In this document: positions 1 through 7,896 of the stretch, in pieces
Layout of the letters: the number at the start of each line of letters is the position of its first letter
Numbering within the stretch: position 1 is the stretch's first letter
Source: Lelliottia nimipressuralis
GTDB lineage: Bacteria; Pseudomonadota; Gammaproteobacteria; Enterobacterales; Enterobacteriaceae
Length of the DNA: 64,000 nucleotides
NCBI RefSeq assembly: GCF_004402045.1
Contig: NZ_SOMG01000030.1
Span: forward strand, 620,001-684,000
Direction: 5' to 3'
The notes under the pieces: generated by a model
The model's input: the letters and a program-made list of their open reading frames with translations, nothing else
Told to the model about the DNA's origin: nothing
The model's database searches: none
Program-made: the position numbers and the translations under genes

Positions 1-97
1 CCGGAACAAATTCTGTGGTGTTAAAAATAAACGCGGCAATGGCCAGCGTGACCACGCGTAGCCACGCAACCTTGCGGGAAACTGTGTTCGTTGTCAT
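1..97 (-). CDS. sotB: Sugar efflux transporter SotB, 5' fragment
   Basis: This is the N-terminal end of an inner-membrane major-facilitator sugar exporter; the gene runs off the left edge. The 32 visible residues begin [19 protein letters not shown] and continue into the first membrane helix, almost identical to E. coli SotB (YdeA). The family exports arabinose, lactose and IPTG by proton antiport. Start is the ATG at 97. It is transcribed leftward, away from the PhzF pair; the 177-bp gap (98-274) must hold both promoters, but I see no convincing operator. Identity is certain from the N-terminus; nothing can be said about the rest. Confidence 0.9.
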   Translation of the reverse strand, partial: MTTNTVSRKVAWLRVVTLAIAAFIFNTTEFVP

Positions 98-274
98 AGG
101 GATGTCGGAGATTCGTTGCTGAAAAGAAGAGGAGACGATCTTAAAACGTCGAACGGCGAAAACTCAACCATTATGTGATGCAGATCTCAATATTTACCTT
201 ATGAAAGCGGTAGCCGGGAACGCTGTTTTCATTGAATATAAAAGAACAACACAATAAAAACAGGCGGTAAGACA

Positions 275-1063
275 ATGCAGGAGATTGATTTTTATCTGGT
301 CAATGCGTTCAGCGATACATCATTTGGAGGCAACCCTGCCGCCGTTTGTCCGCTGAAAGCGTGGTTACCCGATGAGACCTTACTGAAACTGGCGCAGCAG
401 CATAACCAGTCAGAGACGGCCTTTTTCGTCTGCAGTAAAGGCGGCATTGAGCTACGCTGGTTTACCACGCTGACCGAAGTCAATCTCTGCGGTCATGCTA
501 CGCTCGCGGCGGCGCACGTCCTGTTTACTGAACTGGATTACCCTGATTCGCGGATCCACTTTGATACCGCGTCTGGCCGCCTGACGGTCAGCCGGGAAGG
601 AGAGTGGATGACGCTGGACTTCCCGGCATGCCCTACCCAGGAAGAGACGCCCCCGCCGGAGATGCTCTCGGCGTTGGGCATCAGCCGCTACGTTGAAGCC
701 CGTAAAGGGCGCGCCTGGCTGATTGTTCTGGACAATCGCCAGCAGGTTGAAGCCCTCACGCCAGACATTTCGGCGATGACGCCAGGCGAACATAAAGTGA
801 GCGTTACGGCGCGGGGTGAGGATGAATACGATTTTGTCAGCCGCTTTTTCTCCCCGGGGGTATCCGTCCCGGAAGACCCGGTCACCGGCTCCGCACACAC
901 GATGCTGATCCCGTACTGGAGCGAAAAGCTGGGCAAAACGACGATGTTTGCCCGCCAGGTTTCAGCGCGAGGCGGCGATGTGCGCTGTGAGCTGAAAGGA
1001 GCGCGCGTGCTGATGGGCGGGCAGGCCACACTTTATCTGAAAGGCACAGTTTTTCTGCGCTAA
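275..1063 (+). CDS. PhzF-family isomerase-like protein (YddE-like), first copy
   Basis: PhzF/YddE-family cytoplasmic protein with the diaminopimelate-epimerase fold, 262 aa. Residues 18-27 carry the family GGNPAAVCPL loop. NQSETAFF holds the presumed catalytic Glu47, and DPVTGSAH near residue 205 closes the active site. PhzF itself isomerises trans-2,3-dihydro-3-hydroxyanthranilate in phenazine synthesis. No phenazine genes are nearby, so the substrate here is unknown, as for E. coli YddE. The next gene, 27 bp downstream on the same strand, is a close paralogue, so the two probably form one operon. ATG start follows a purine-rich leader. Family certain, function not assignable. Confidence 0.88.
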   Translation: MQEIDFYLVNAFSDTSFGGNPAAVCPLKAWLPDETLLKLAQQHNQSETAFFVCSKGGIELRWFTTLTEVNLCGHATLAAAHVLFTELDYPDSRIHFDTASGRLTVSREGEWMTLDFPACPTQEETPPPEMLSALGISRYVEARKGRAWLIVLDNRQQVEALTPDISAMTPGEHKVSVTARGEDEYDFVSRFFSPGVSVPEDPVTGSAHTMLIPYWSEKLGKTTMFARQVSARGGDVRCELKGARVLMGGQATLYLKGTVFLR

Positions 1064-1090
1064 ATAGCCATAACAAGAGAGGAAGAGACA

Positions 1091-1882
1091 ATGCAGGAAA
1101 TTGATTTTTATCTGGTGGATGCCTTCAGCGACAAAACCTTTGGCGGCAACGCCGCAGCGGTATGTCCTCTGCAAGAGTGGTTGCCGGACGAGACGCTGCT
1201 CAAAATGGCGCAGCAGCATAACCAGTCGGAGACCGCCTTTTTCGTGCGCACCGACGGTGGGTATGAACTGCGCTGGTTTACCACGCTGGGTGAAATTAAC
1301 CTCTGCGGTCATGCTACGCTGGCTGCATCACACGTCATTTTCGAATACCTTGATTATCCGCATACCGAGATCACCTTCACCACGCGCTTTGTCGGCGAGC
1401 TGACCGTCAAACGCAGCGGCGACTGGCTGACGCTGAACTTCCCCGCGTGGTCGACGGAAGTCGTCGAAAACTCACCAGAGGTGCTGTTTAGCGCGCTGGG
1501 CATTACCGGGGCGAAAGAGGTGCGCGCCGGTCGCGATTACATGGTCGTGCTGGAGAGTCAGCAGCAGGTGGAAGCGTTAACGCCGGATATTGGGGCGATG
1601 CTTCCGCTGGATAAAATGGTCTGCGTGACGGCGCCGGGAGACCAGTATGACTTCGTCAGCCGCTTCTTCTGCCCGGGGGAAGGGGTGCCGGAAGATCCGG
1701 TCACCGGATCCGCTCACAGCATGCTGATCCCGTACTGGAGCGAAAAGCTGGGTAAAACATCACTGAACGCCCGCCAGGTGTCGTACCGTGGCGGGGATCT
1801 GCGCTGCGAACTGAAGGGCGACCGGGTGCTGATTGGCGGCCAGGCTACCCTGTACCTGAAAGGGCGTATCTTCCTGCGCTAG
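1091..1882 (+). CDS. PhzF-family isomerase-like protein (YddE-like), second copy
   Basis: Second member of a tandem PhzF pair, 263 aa, nearly co-linear with the upstream copy over its whole length. It keeps Glu47 (NQSETAFF) and DPVTGSAH. The usual proline of the GNP loop is alanine here (GGNAAAVCPL), so the substrate pocket may differ from copy one. Start is the ATG at 1091 with a GAGAGGAAGAG leader as ribosome-binding site. Its last 4 bases overlap the convergent SDR gene. The pair looks like a local duplication in which both copies have stayed intact. Substrate unknown. Confidence 0.87.
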   Translation: MQEIDFYLVDAFSDKTFGGNAAAVCPLQEWLPDETLLKMAQQHNQSETAFFVRTDGGYELRWFTTLGEINLCGHATLAASHVIFEYLDYPHTEITFTTRFVGELTVKRSGDWLTLNFPAWSTEVVENSPEVLFSALGITGAKEVRAGRDYMVVLESQQQVEALTPDIGAMLPLDKMVCVTAPGDQYDFVSRFFCPGEGVPEDPVTGSAHSMLIPYWSEKLGKTSLNARQVSYRGGDLRCELKGDRVLIGGQATLYLKGRIFLR

Positions 1883-2556
1883 CTGAGTGAGGCGCCGCCG
1901 CATATCACCATCTCCTGGCCGGTGATGGCGGCGGCGTCGTCGCTAAGCAAGAAATTCACCAGTCCCGCCACCTCTTCTGGCGCGATGAGACGCCCGATTG
2001 GCGGACATTTGGGCGGTGAAGTTTCTCTCCCCGGCGCGCTGAGCATCGGCGTTTGGGTGGCGCCTGGCGCGACCACGTTAGCGGTTATCCCGCGCGGAGC
2101 CAGTTCCGCCGCCCAGCTTCTGACCATCCCCACCATCGCCGCTTTGCTGGCAACATACTGCGATCGTCCTGCTGCACCGCGGGAGGTTCTGCTGCCTATC
2201 GCCACCAACCGTCCACCCGGAGCCATTGCGGGCGCAAAATGGTTAAACAACGCCTCACAGGCCAGGACGTGGAGCTGCCACAGTGACGCGCTAACGCGGC
2301 TTTCCAGCTGGCCCAGCGGCGCGGCGGCCATCATCCCGGCGGCATGGATCACCGCCCGGGGCGTGGCGATGGTGTGCAGGGCGTTGCTTAGCGCGCCCTG
2401 GTCGGTAATATCAACACGAAGGCAGGTGAAGCCCGGGGTATCCGGCATCACGGCCCGTCGGCTGAGCCCGGTGACCTGCCAGCCCTCCGCCAGCAAACGC
2501 TTAACGATAGCTTCACCAATTCCGGAGCTGGCTCCGGTGACGACGGCGTGACGCAT
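1879..2556 (-). CDS. Short-chain dehydrogenase/reductase, last gene of the sugar-acid operon
   Basis: Classical SDR of 225 aa. The cofactor motif TGASSGIG sits at residues 7-14, a catalytic Ser lies around SRTS, and the YVASK motif supplies the Tyr and Lys. Such enzymes oxidise or reduce a hydroxyl/keto group with NAD(P)H. It starts 1 bp after the stop of the YhcH-like gene with a GGAGG ribosome-binding site, so it is co-transcribed with the symporter, aldolase and alcohol dehydrogenase upstream. A role in oxidising or reducing a sugar acid or its aldehyde is inference from that company; the substrate cannot be read from the sequence. Confidence 0.85.
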   Translation of the reverse strand: MRHAVVTGASSGIGEAIVKRLLAEGWQVTGLSRRAVMPDTPGFTCLRVDITDQGALSNALHTIATPRAVIHAAGMMAAAPLGQLESRVSASLWQLHVLACEALFNHFAPAMAPGGRLVAIGSRTSRGAAGRSQYVASKAAMVGMVRSWAAELAPRGITANVVAPGATQTPMLSAPGRETSPPKCPPIGRLIAPEEVAGLVNFLLSDDAAAITGQEMVICGGASLS

Positions 2557-2557
2557 G

Positions 2558-3028
2558 TCAGACCTCCAGCATCGCGCGCGGAATTTTAAACACCGCTTTG
2601 CGCAAGGTCATCGGTGCCTCTGCGGCGCACAGTGCCTGGTGAGGTTCACCGGGACAAAAGACCGCAAAGTCGCCTGCGGCCAGGCGGATCCTCACGCTGT
2701 GCCCGGCTGATGAAGCAATAAAGAGATCCGGTTTACGCTCTTCGTCACCCGGCCTGCCTGCGGGAAGCGCGCCAGCGTAAATATGCTCTTCACCGGCTAA
2801 TACGATTTGGATATCCGCCCACTGATGATGATACTCCGTGTGCCGCTCGGCGCGCGGCTGGGTTTGCGCCGGGCCGACGTGGCAAAACCATGGCGCATCG
2901 TCTGGCTGCCAGCGCCCGTCATCGCGTTCGCTGAGCGCCTTAAGCGTGCAGTCAGGGCGCGAAAGCAGGGCGTACAGCGCGGGCGGTAGCCCTGCCAGCG
3001 GCAGGGCGTTGAGATGTCCGATAATCAT
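2558..3028 (-). CDS. YhcH/YjgK/YiaL (NanQ-like) family protein
   Basis: 156-aa cupin-like protein of the YhcH/YiaL (DUF386) family. E. coli NanQ (YhcH) is a sialic-acid anomerase, and other members sit in sugar-acid operons. The N-terminus MIIGHLNALPLAGLPPAL and central YHHQWADIQIVLAGEEHI are typical, with clustered His and Glu suited to metal binding. I place the start at 3028 rather than an in-frame ATG at 3046, because AAGGAG lies 7 nt upstream and the ATGA overlaps the stop of the sialidase-like gene by 4 nt, implying translational coupling. Probable role: equilibrating anomers of the sugar handled by the operon (inference). Confidence 0.83.
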   Translation of the reverse strand: MIIGHLNALPLAGLPPALYALLSRPDCTLKALSERDDGRWQPDDAPWFCHVGPAQTQPRAERHTEYHHQWADIQIVLAGEEHIYAGALPAGRPGDEERKPDLFIASSAGHSVRIRLAAGDFAVFCPGEPHQALCAAEAPMTLRKAVFKIPRAMLEV

Positions 3029-4188
3029 ACTGGCTCCTTGATCCATTCTGGCGTCACCCGCACGTATTTGATGGCCTGACGGAAATACGTATACGCGATA
3101 TGCAGATCCCCTTCAGGTCCCTGCTTGATGCTGGGATAGGAGAATTCGCGATTGAGCTTTTCCAGGGAGTTGTTGGTCATACAGTAGCCATCCCCCTCGT
3201 CCAGATGACGTTGCCACGGCCAGCTTTTCCCGCCGTCCGGCGAAATGGCGACCGTCATCGGGGCGCGCGGTGCGCCCCAGAAGGCAGCCCGACCGTCGGT
3301 GACAACCGGCTCTTTACGACCGTCACCATCGTCAATTTCATCGTATAGCGAGGCGCGACGTTCCCGCGCGCCGGCGGCGCTCATGGCGTTAAAGACAAGC
3401 GCCAGCTCACCGCTCGCAAGCGTGGTCACCTGGATAGACGAGTTGTTATTGGGTAACTCCGTGGGCTCCGGTACGGACCAGCTTTCACCGTTATCGGTTG
3501 ACTGGCTGTAATAAATATTGTCCGCCCAGCGGCTGCGGAACAGCGCCACCAGGGTGCCGTTACTGAGCGGGGTGATGTTCATATGGACGCAGCCCAGGCT
3601 GTCCGGCACCTCGACATCGCGCCACGTTTTGCCGCCGTCTCCGGAGATTTTTACCGCGCTGATGTCATCGTTGCCGACCCATTTCTCGCCCGGCCGCGTG
3701 CGGCAGTAAAACACCGGCAGCAGCCAGCTGCCGTTGTCCAGCACAACAATCGGCTGGCGGATAAACGTGCCCGGTTTATCAAGCAGGGTCGCGATGTCCC
3801 CCCAGGTTTTACCCAGGTCCCGGGACTGGCGATAGCGCACAATGGCCGTGTCCTGATTACCCGAGATTTGCGCGGTCCACAGCAGCCACAGCACGTTGTC
3901 CGGGGCCAGGAACAGAACCGGGTTTTGTTCGGAACGCGTGGCATCGTCCGACAGTTTTACCGCATCGCTCCACTGCTGGCTGCCCGGCTTCAGGCGTGAA
4001 CCCCATACGGAGATATCCGCAATGCCTTCCTGAGTTCCCCCAAACCAGACGCACATCAGCGAGCCGTCCGGCAGCGGCAGTAGATTCGCCGCGTGGTTTT
4101 GTGGGCAAGAGGAAGGCAGCATGGCGGCCTTAACGTGAGCATCCTGTTGCGGGCGAATAATCCCGTCGCGGGTTATGGTTACAGACAT
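3025..4188 (-). CDS. Sialidase-family (Asp-box) protein, probably cytoplasmic
   Basis: 387-aa six-bladed beta-propeller protein of the sialidase/neuraminidase superfamily. Four Asp boxes are visible: SRDLGKTW, SGDGGKTW, STDNGESW and SPDGGKSW. No signal peptide is present, so it should act in the cytoplasm on an imported substrate. The start at 4188 is chosen over in-frame TTG/ATG codons at 4209 and 4200 because GGAG lies 7 nt upstream; it begins 1 nt after the symporter stop. Grouping with a Na+/solute symporter, an aldolase of the NAL/DHDPS fold and a NanQ-like protein suggests use of a sialoside or another glycosidic sugar acid. Enzymatic activity is not proven by the fold. Confidence 0.8.
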   Translation of the reverse strand: MSVTITRDGIIRPQQDAHVKAAMLPSSCPQNHAANLLPLPDGSLMCVWFGGTQEGIADISVWGSRLKPGSQQWSDAVKLSDDATRSEQNPVLFLAPDNVLWLLWTAQISGNQDTAIVRYRQSRDLGKTWGDIATLLDKPGTFIRQPIVVLDNGSWLLPVFYCRTRPGEKWVGNDDISAVKISGDGGKTWRDVEVPDSLGCVHMNITPLSNGTLVALFRSRWADNIYYSQSTDNGESWSVPEPTELPNNNSSIQVTTLASGELALVFNAMSAAGARERRASLYDEIDDGDGRKEPVVTDGRAAFWGAPRAPMTVAISPDGGKSWPWQRHLDEGDGYCMTNNSLEKLNREFSYPSIKQGPEGDLHIAYTYFRQAIKYVRVTPEWIKEPV

Positions 4189-4189
4189 A

Positions 4190-5602
4190 TCAGACTCCAT
4201 TATTTTCAACGGGGGTTGGCGCTTTACCCTGCGCTTTTCCAGGAATGAGACGGTCGATCGCCATGATGACGGCTGGGGTTACCAGGGCGACGTACATATT
4301 GTTGATGCCGAAAGGATCGCCCAGCAGATACCAGACGGAGGTCACGACGCAGGCACCAATCAGGCCCGCATTGGCACCGCGGGTGCTGCGGAAGAACGGG
4401 GCGTAAAACGCGATAACGGCCACCACTGAAATCGACAGGCGAATGGCGCGGGTAAAGAACGAGAGCTTCAGTACTTCAGGCACCAGCAGAACAAAAATCA
4501 GCGGCAGGAAGCCAATCAGCAGGGAGATCCAGCGGGTGGCTTTAAACTCCTGCTCGGGCGTCGGGTTGCGCATCGGCACGTAAAAGTCTTTTACCACCAG
4601 GGAGGCGATGGCCAGCGCAACGGTACTGACGCTGACGAAGATGGACGCCACCAGAGAGGTGGTCACCACGCCAGCCAGCCACGGGTTCATATCCTGCAGG
4701 AAAATCGGCATCGCATAGAGGCTGTCGATCTCCGGGTGCAGGTATTTTGCCGCCACGCCAATCACCGCGATGGCCAGCGCAATCGGCAGGCAGAAGAAGA
4801 AGGCGACCCAGGTGGAACGCTTAGCGGATTTCACGTCTTTGGTGGAGGAAATCGCCTGAATGACAAACTGGGTACAGAATATGGAGCCGATGGTGCCAAT
4901 GAGCCACGCGAAAATAGTCGTCGCGCCGATGTTGCCATCCCAGGTCCAGTAGAAGTCCGGCATGTTTTCAATCATCGGCGTAAAACCGCCGGTTTTCGAC
5001 AGCGCAAAGCCCATAATGGCGAGGATGCCGAAGTATTTCAGCGCGCTGTGCAGCACCGTAACCCAGGCCACGCCCTTCATGCCGCCAAAGGCAAAATAGA
5101 AGGTACTGACAATGGCCGTAATGAAAGCGGCAACAGGAAGATTCACTTTCAATACCGTGGAAATGGCCGCTGCGCCGCTAACGTAATTCCCCACGTTAAC
5201 CAGCAGAAGGGCGTAAATCATGATGATGGAGATAATGTTTTTGGTGCTGTTACCGTATTTTTCAGCAATCGCACCCGAGATGGTGATTTTCCCGGTGTTG
5301 TATATGCGCTTTACCAGCAACAGGCCAAAGAGCGGGAAGCCAATCGCGGCCCCGATAACGGACCATGACGCGGCAAACCCGCCTTCAAACGCCGCCTGCG
5401 CGGTGCCGATGGTGGATTTAGCGCCAATATACTCGGACATCAACAGGATCCCGACGATAAACGCCGGCATCGCGCGGGAGCCTTCCATAAAGTCCCCGGA
5501 GTTTTTACTGCGGATCCGGAAGGTCAGCCAGGTGGTGAACAGGATGTAGGCAATGACTATGCCCACAATAATCAGGGTATCTTCAGCGGTAAAATTATTC
5601 AT
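4190..5602 (-). CDS. Sodium:solute symporter (SSS family)
   Basis: 470-aa inner-membrane transporter of the sodium/solute symporter (SSS, SLC5-like) family with about 13 hydrophobic helices. The N-terminus MNNFTAEDTLIIVGIVIAY and the helix-1/2 region SEYIGAKSTIGTAQAAFEGG are typical; the core repeat has the LeuT-like arrangement known for PutP, SiaT and vSGLT. Start is the ATG at 5602 with AGAGG 6 nt upstream. It is the only transporter in this operon, so it should import the substrate of the linked aldolase and dehydrogenases. The substrate is probably a sugar or sugar acid. The coding end is coupled to the sialidase-like gene (1 nt gap). Confidence 0.88.
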   Translation of the reverse strand: MNNFTAEDTLIIVGIVIAYILFTTWLTFRIRSKNSGDFMEGSRAMPAFIVGILLMSEYIGAKSTIGTAQAAFEGGFAASWSVIGAAIGFPLFGLLLVKRIYNTGKITISGAIAEKYGNSTKNIISIIMIYALLLVNVGNYVSGAAAISTVLKVNLPVAAFITAIVSTFYFAFGGMKGVAWVTVLHSALKYFGILAIMGFALSKTGGFTPMIENMPDFYWTWDGNIGATTIFAWLIGTIGSIFCTQFVIQAISSTKDVKSAKRSTWVAFFFCLPIALAIAVIGVAAKYLHPEIDSLYAMPIFLQDMNPWLAGVVTTSLVASIFVSVSTVALAIASLVVKDFYVPMRNPTPEQEFKATRWISLLIGFLPLIFVLLVPEVLKLSFFTRAIRLSISVVAVIAFYAPFFRSTRGANAGLIGACVVTSVWYLLGDPFGINNMYVALVTPAVIMAIDRLIPGKAQGKAPTPVENNGV

Positions 5603-5678
5603 CTTTGCCTCTCTTCAGGGCGAGTGAATCCTGGGCACCTCAGGCACCCGGTATTCTTATGGACGAAACCAACGCCGG

Positions 5679-6563
5679 TTAGTTCAGTGACGTTGTCACT
5701 ATTCGACGTATCTCTGCAAGCTGCTTATCGTTAAACGCCACGGCATAGCGGCTTTCGCCGACCTCTTCTCCCATAATCTGCAGCGCTTTTTTGACGGCGG
5801 CAGGCGAAAACGCCACGTTGTACAGATCTGTGCGCAGCTGCGTGACGCTCTCCTGCGCCAGCCGGGAACCTTCGATATCACCCGCGTTAAAGCGTGACCA
5901 GATGGCGTTGATGGCCGCTGGCGCCACGTTCGCCAGCCCGGAAATACAGGCCGAACAGCCGTCGACGAAACACTGGTGGATCAGTGAATCCGGACCGTTC
6001 AGCACGTCGAACCCGTCAATGTCGCTTACCGCATTGAGGAATCCGCGCAGGCTCTCGTAACTTCCTGCGCTGTCTTTAATACCGATGATGTTGGGATGCC
6101 CGGCCAGCGTGCGTACGGTCGCGGGCTCTATGGTGTTGCCGGTACGCGCCGGAATGTTGTACAGAAATACCGGCACGTCCAGCGCGTCGGCGATAGCGGT
6201 GTAGTGTGCAACAAGTTCAGCCTGTTTCAGCGGAACGAAGTAAGGGGTAATGACGGAAACGGCATCGACGCCCAGCATGGCGATCTGTTTCCCCAGACGG
6301 ATGGTTTCGCGGGTTGAGATCTCCCCAATGTGCGCCACGACCGGCGCGCGCCCGGCAACCGCCTCCACACAGGTACGGGTGACGGCGATTTTTTCCTCTT
6401 CGTTCAGCACGAAGAACTCGCCGTTTGTGCCGCCGCAGAAAATGCCGTTGCCCGCGCTGAGCTGACGTTCGAGCTGTCGTTTAAGACCCGACAGATTCAG
6501 CGCGCCTTCCGTGTCAAAGGGGGTCACGATGGCCGTCAGCACGCCCCTGATTGTGTTACGCAT
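5679..6563 (-). CDS. DHDPS/N-acetylneuraminate lyase-family aldolase
   Basis: 294-aa class I aldolase of the DapA/NanA/YagE superfamily (TIM barrel). The Schiff-base lysine is in IIGIKDSAGS, the catalytic Tyr in LYNIPARTG, and the carboxylate-binding GGTNGEFF loop lies at about 39-46. Family members cleave or condense pyruvate with an aldehyde. True DapA is normally elsewhere, and the catabolic neighbours argue for a 2-keto-3-deoxy sugar-acid or neuraminate-type aldolase. ATG at 6563 follows AAGGAG. It is 17 bp downstream of the alcohol dehydrogenase gene and 76 bp before the symporter. Substrate unresolved. Confidence 0.86.
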   Translation of the reverse strand: MRNTIRGVLTAIVTPFDTEGALNLSGLKRQLERQLSAGNGIFCGGTNGEFFVLNEEEKIAVTRTCVEAVAGRAPVVAHIGEISTRETIRLGKQIAMLGVDAVSVITPYFVPLKQAELVAHYTAIADALDVPVFLYNIPARTGNTIEPATVRTLAGHPNIIGIKDSAGSYESLRGFLNAVSDIDGFDVLNGPDSLIHQCFVDGCSACISGLANVAPAAINAIWSRFNAGDIEGSRLAQESVTQLRTDLYNVAFSPAAVKKALQIMGEEVGESRYAVAFNDKQLAEIRRIVTTSLN

Positions 6564-6580
6564 TTCTCACTCCTTCGATA

Positions 6581-7723
6581 TTAATGTTGGGGGAACAGCG
6601 TCCGGTAAATTGCCTGCACCTCGTCGTGGTTGACCTGGTAAGGGGCGTTGTTCATTAACCGTTTAACGTTAAGGGCCGCATCGCTCAGTGCGGCGATGTC
6701 CTCGCGTGGGACACCCAGCGTCTCCAGGTTGTCCGGCAGGTTGAGCCTGCGCACCAGCGCGGCAAAGTATTCCACCAGCGCGTGGGATTTATCTTCGTCT
6801 GATAGCGTCGTCTCCGCGCCGGGCACCAAATTCCAGACTTGCGCAAATTTCGTCACGCAGTGGGGACGAACCACGCGCATGCAGGGCGCCAGGAGAATGG
6901 CGTTGGCGACGCCGTGCGGCAGGTGATATTTGCCGCCGAGCGGATAGGAAAGGGCGTGAACCAGATGCGTGCCGGCGTGCGCAATGGCGACCCCGCCGTA
7001 GTAAGACGCCCACAGCATCTCCAGCTTCGCCATCAGATTGCCCGGTTCGGCGCAGGCCGTTTCAATGTTGTTGAGCAGCTTAGACAGGCCCATCAGCGCG
7101 GCGTTATCGCTGACCGGGTTGGCGACCGTTGAGGTGAAACACTCTATCAGATGGCACAGGGCATCAATCCCGGTGGATGAGGCAATGTGCGCGGGCATGC
7201 TGGTCGTCAGCTCCGGCAGCAGGGCGACGTAATCGGGCAGCAGCACGGGGGAGATAATGCCCACTTTCGTGTTTTGCTCCGGTATGGCCAGAATGGCATT
7301 CGGCGTCGCTTCCGAACCGGTTCCGGCAGTAGCCGGGATCAGCAACGAGGAGATACGCGCCACGGGTTTTGTTCCCGCCAGCAGGCTGTCCAGCCCCGGT
7401 GACTGCGGGTGGCAAAGCACCGAAAGCAGTTTGGCTACATCCAGTACGCTCCCCCCACCGAGCCCGACGACCAGACCAAACGTTCCCGTTAACCCGGCGA
7501 GCAGCTGGCTCACATCATGGTGGGAGGGTTCAGGCGGCACCGTGTCAATAATCGTGACGCGGCGGTTGTCCTCTTCGAGGATCGCGCGGATCTGCTTCGC
7601 CGCCTCCAGACGCGCAATATTGCCGTCCGTCACCAGCAAGAGCTGCGTTTTATCAGTCAGTAACGGCCTGATGGCGGCGATAGCATTCGCGCCGCTAATA
7701 ATGGTGCTGTTGATCGTACCCAA
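6581..7723 (-). CDS. Iron-containing alcohol dehydrogenase
   Basis: 380-aa group III (Fe-dependent) alcohol dehydrogenase, first gene of the leftward operon. The NAD-binding loop is LGGGSVLDVAKLL, followed by PATAGTGSEATPNAI. Metal-ligand histidines are visible in HLIECF, AGTHLVHALSYPLGG and HLPHGVANAI. Such enzymes reduce the aldehyde released by aldol cleavage or oxidise the alcohol. The start appears to be TTG at 7723, supported by AGGAG 6-8 nt upstream, with no ATG nearby. It is divergent from the dtnK-like gene; the 173-bp gap carries a 14-bp palindrome. Substrate unknown, perhaps the aldehyde produced by the linked aldolase. Confidence 0.85.
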   Translation of the reverse strand: MGTINSTIISGANAIAAIRPLLTDKTQLLLVTDGNIARLEAAKQIRAILEEDNRRVTIIDTVPPEPSHHDVSQLLAGLTGTFGLVVGLGGGSVLDVAKLLSVLCHPQSPGLDSLLAGTKPVARISSLLIPATAGTGSEATPNAILAIPEQNTKVGIISPVLLPDYVALLPELTTSMPAHIASSTGIDALCHLIECFTSTVANPVSDNAALMGLSKLLNNIETACAEPGNLMAKLEMLWASYYGGVAIAHAGTHLVHALSYPLGGKYHLPHGVANAILLAPCMRVVRPHCVTKFAQVWNLVPGAETTLSDEDKSHALVEYFAALVRRLNLPDNLETLGVPREDIAALSDAALNVKRLMNNAPYQVNHDEVQAIYRTLFPQH

Positions 7724-7844
7724 ACTTTTCTCCTGTCTCTGTGCCCATGATTGATTTCGCTCAAATAAGACGCTTCATGGTCATCGTGTGGCTAAATTTA
7801 TAATTTATTCGCAAACTGATTAACTTGATCTTGCTCACATATAA

Positions 7845-7858
7845 TCAATCATGATTGA
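7845..7858. promoter_or_regulatory. 14-bp perfect palindrome in the divergent promoter region
   Basis: TCAATCATGATTGA is a perfect inverted repeat in the AT-rich gap between the alcohol dehydrogenase and kinase operons. A copy of its right half extended by one base (CATGATTGA) recurs at 7746-7754, about 100 bp away beside the other operon. Two related sites flanking a divergent promoter region suit a regulator that controls both operons, most simply the DeoR-family protein encoded at 10095-10856. The assignment is inference. Confidence 0.5.
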
Positions 7859-7896
7859 ATATAATCATTAACAGGAAAGGCGAACCCGGAGTGGGG

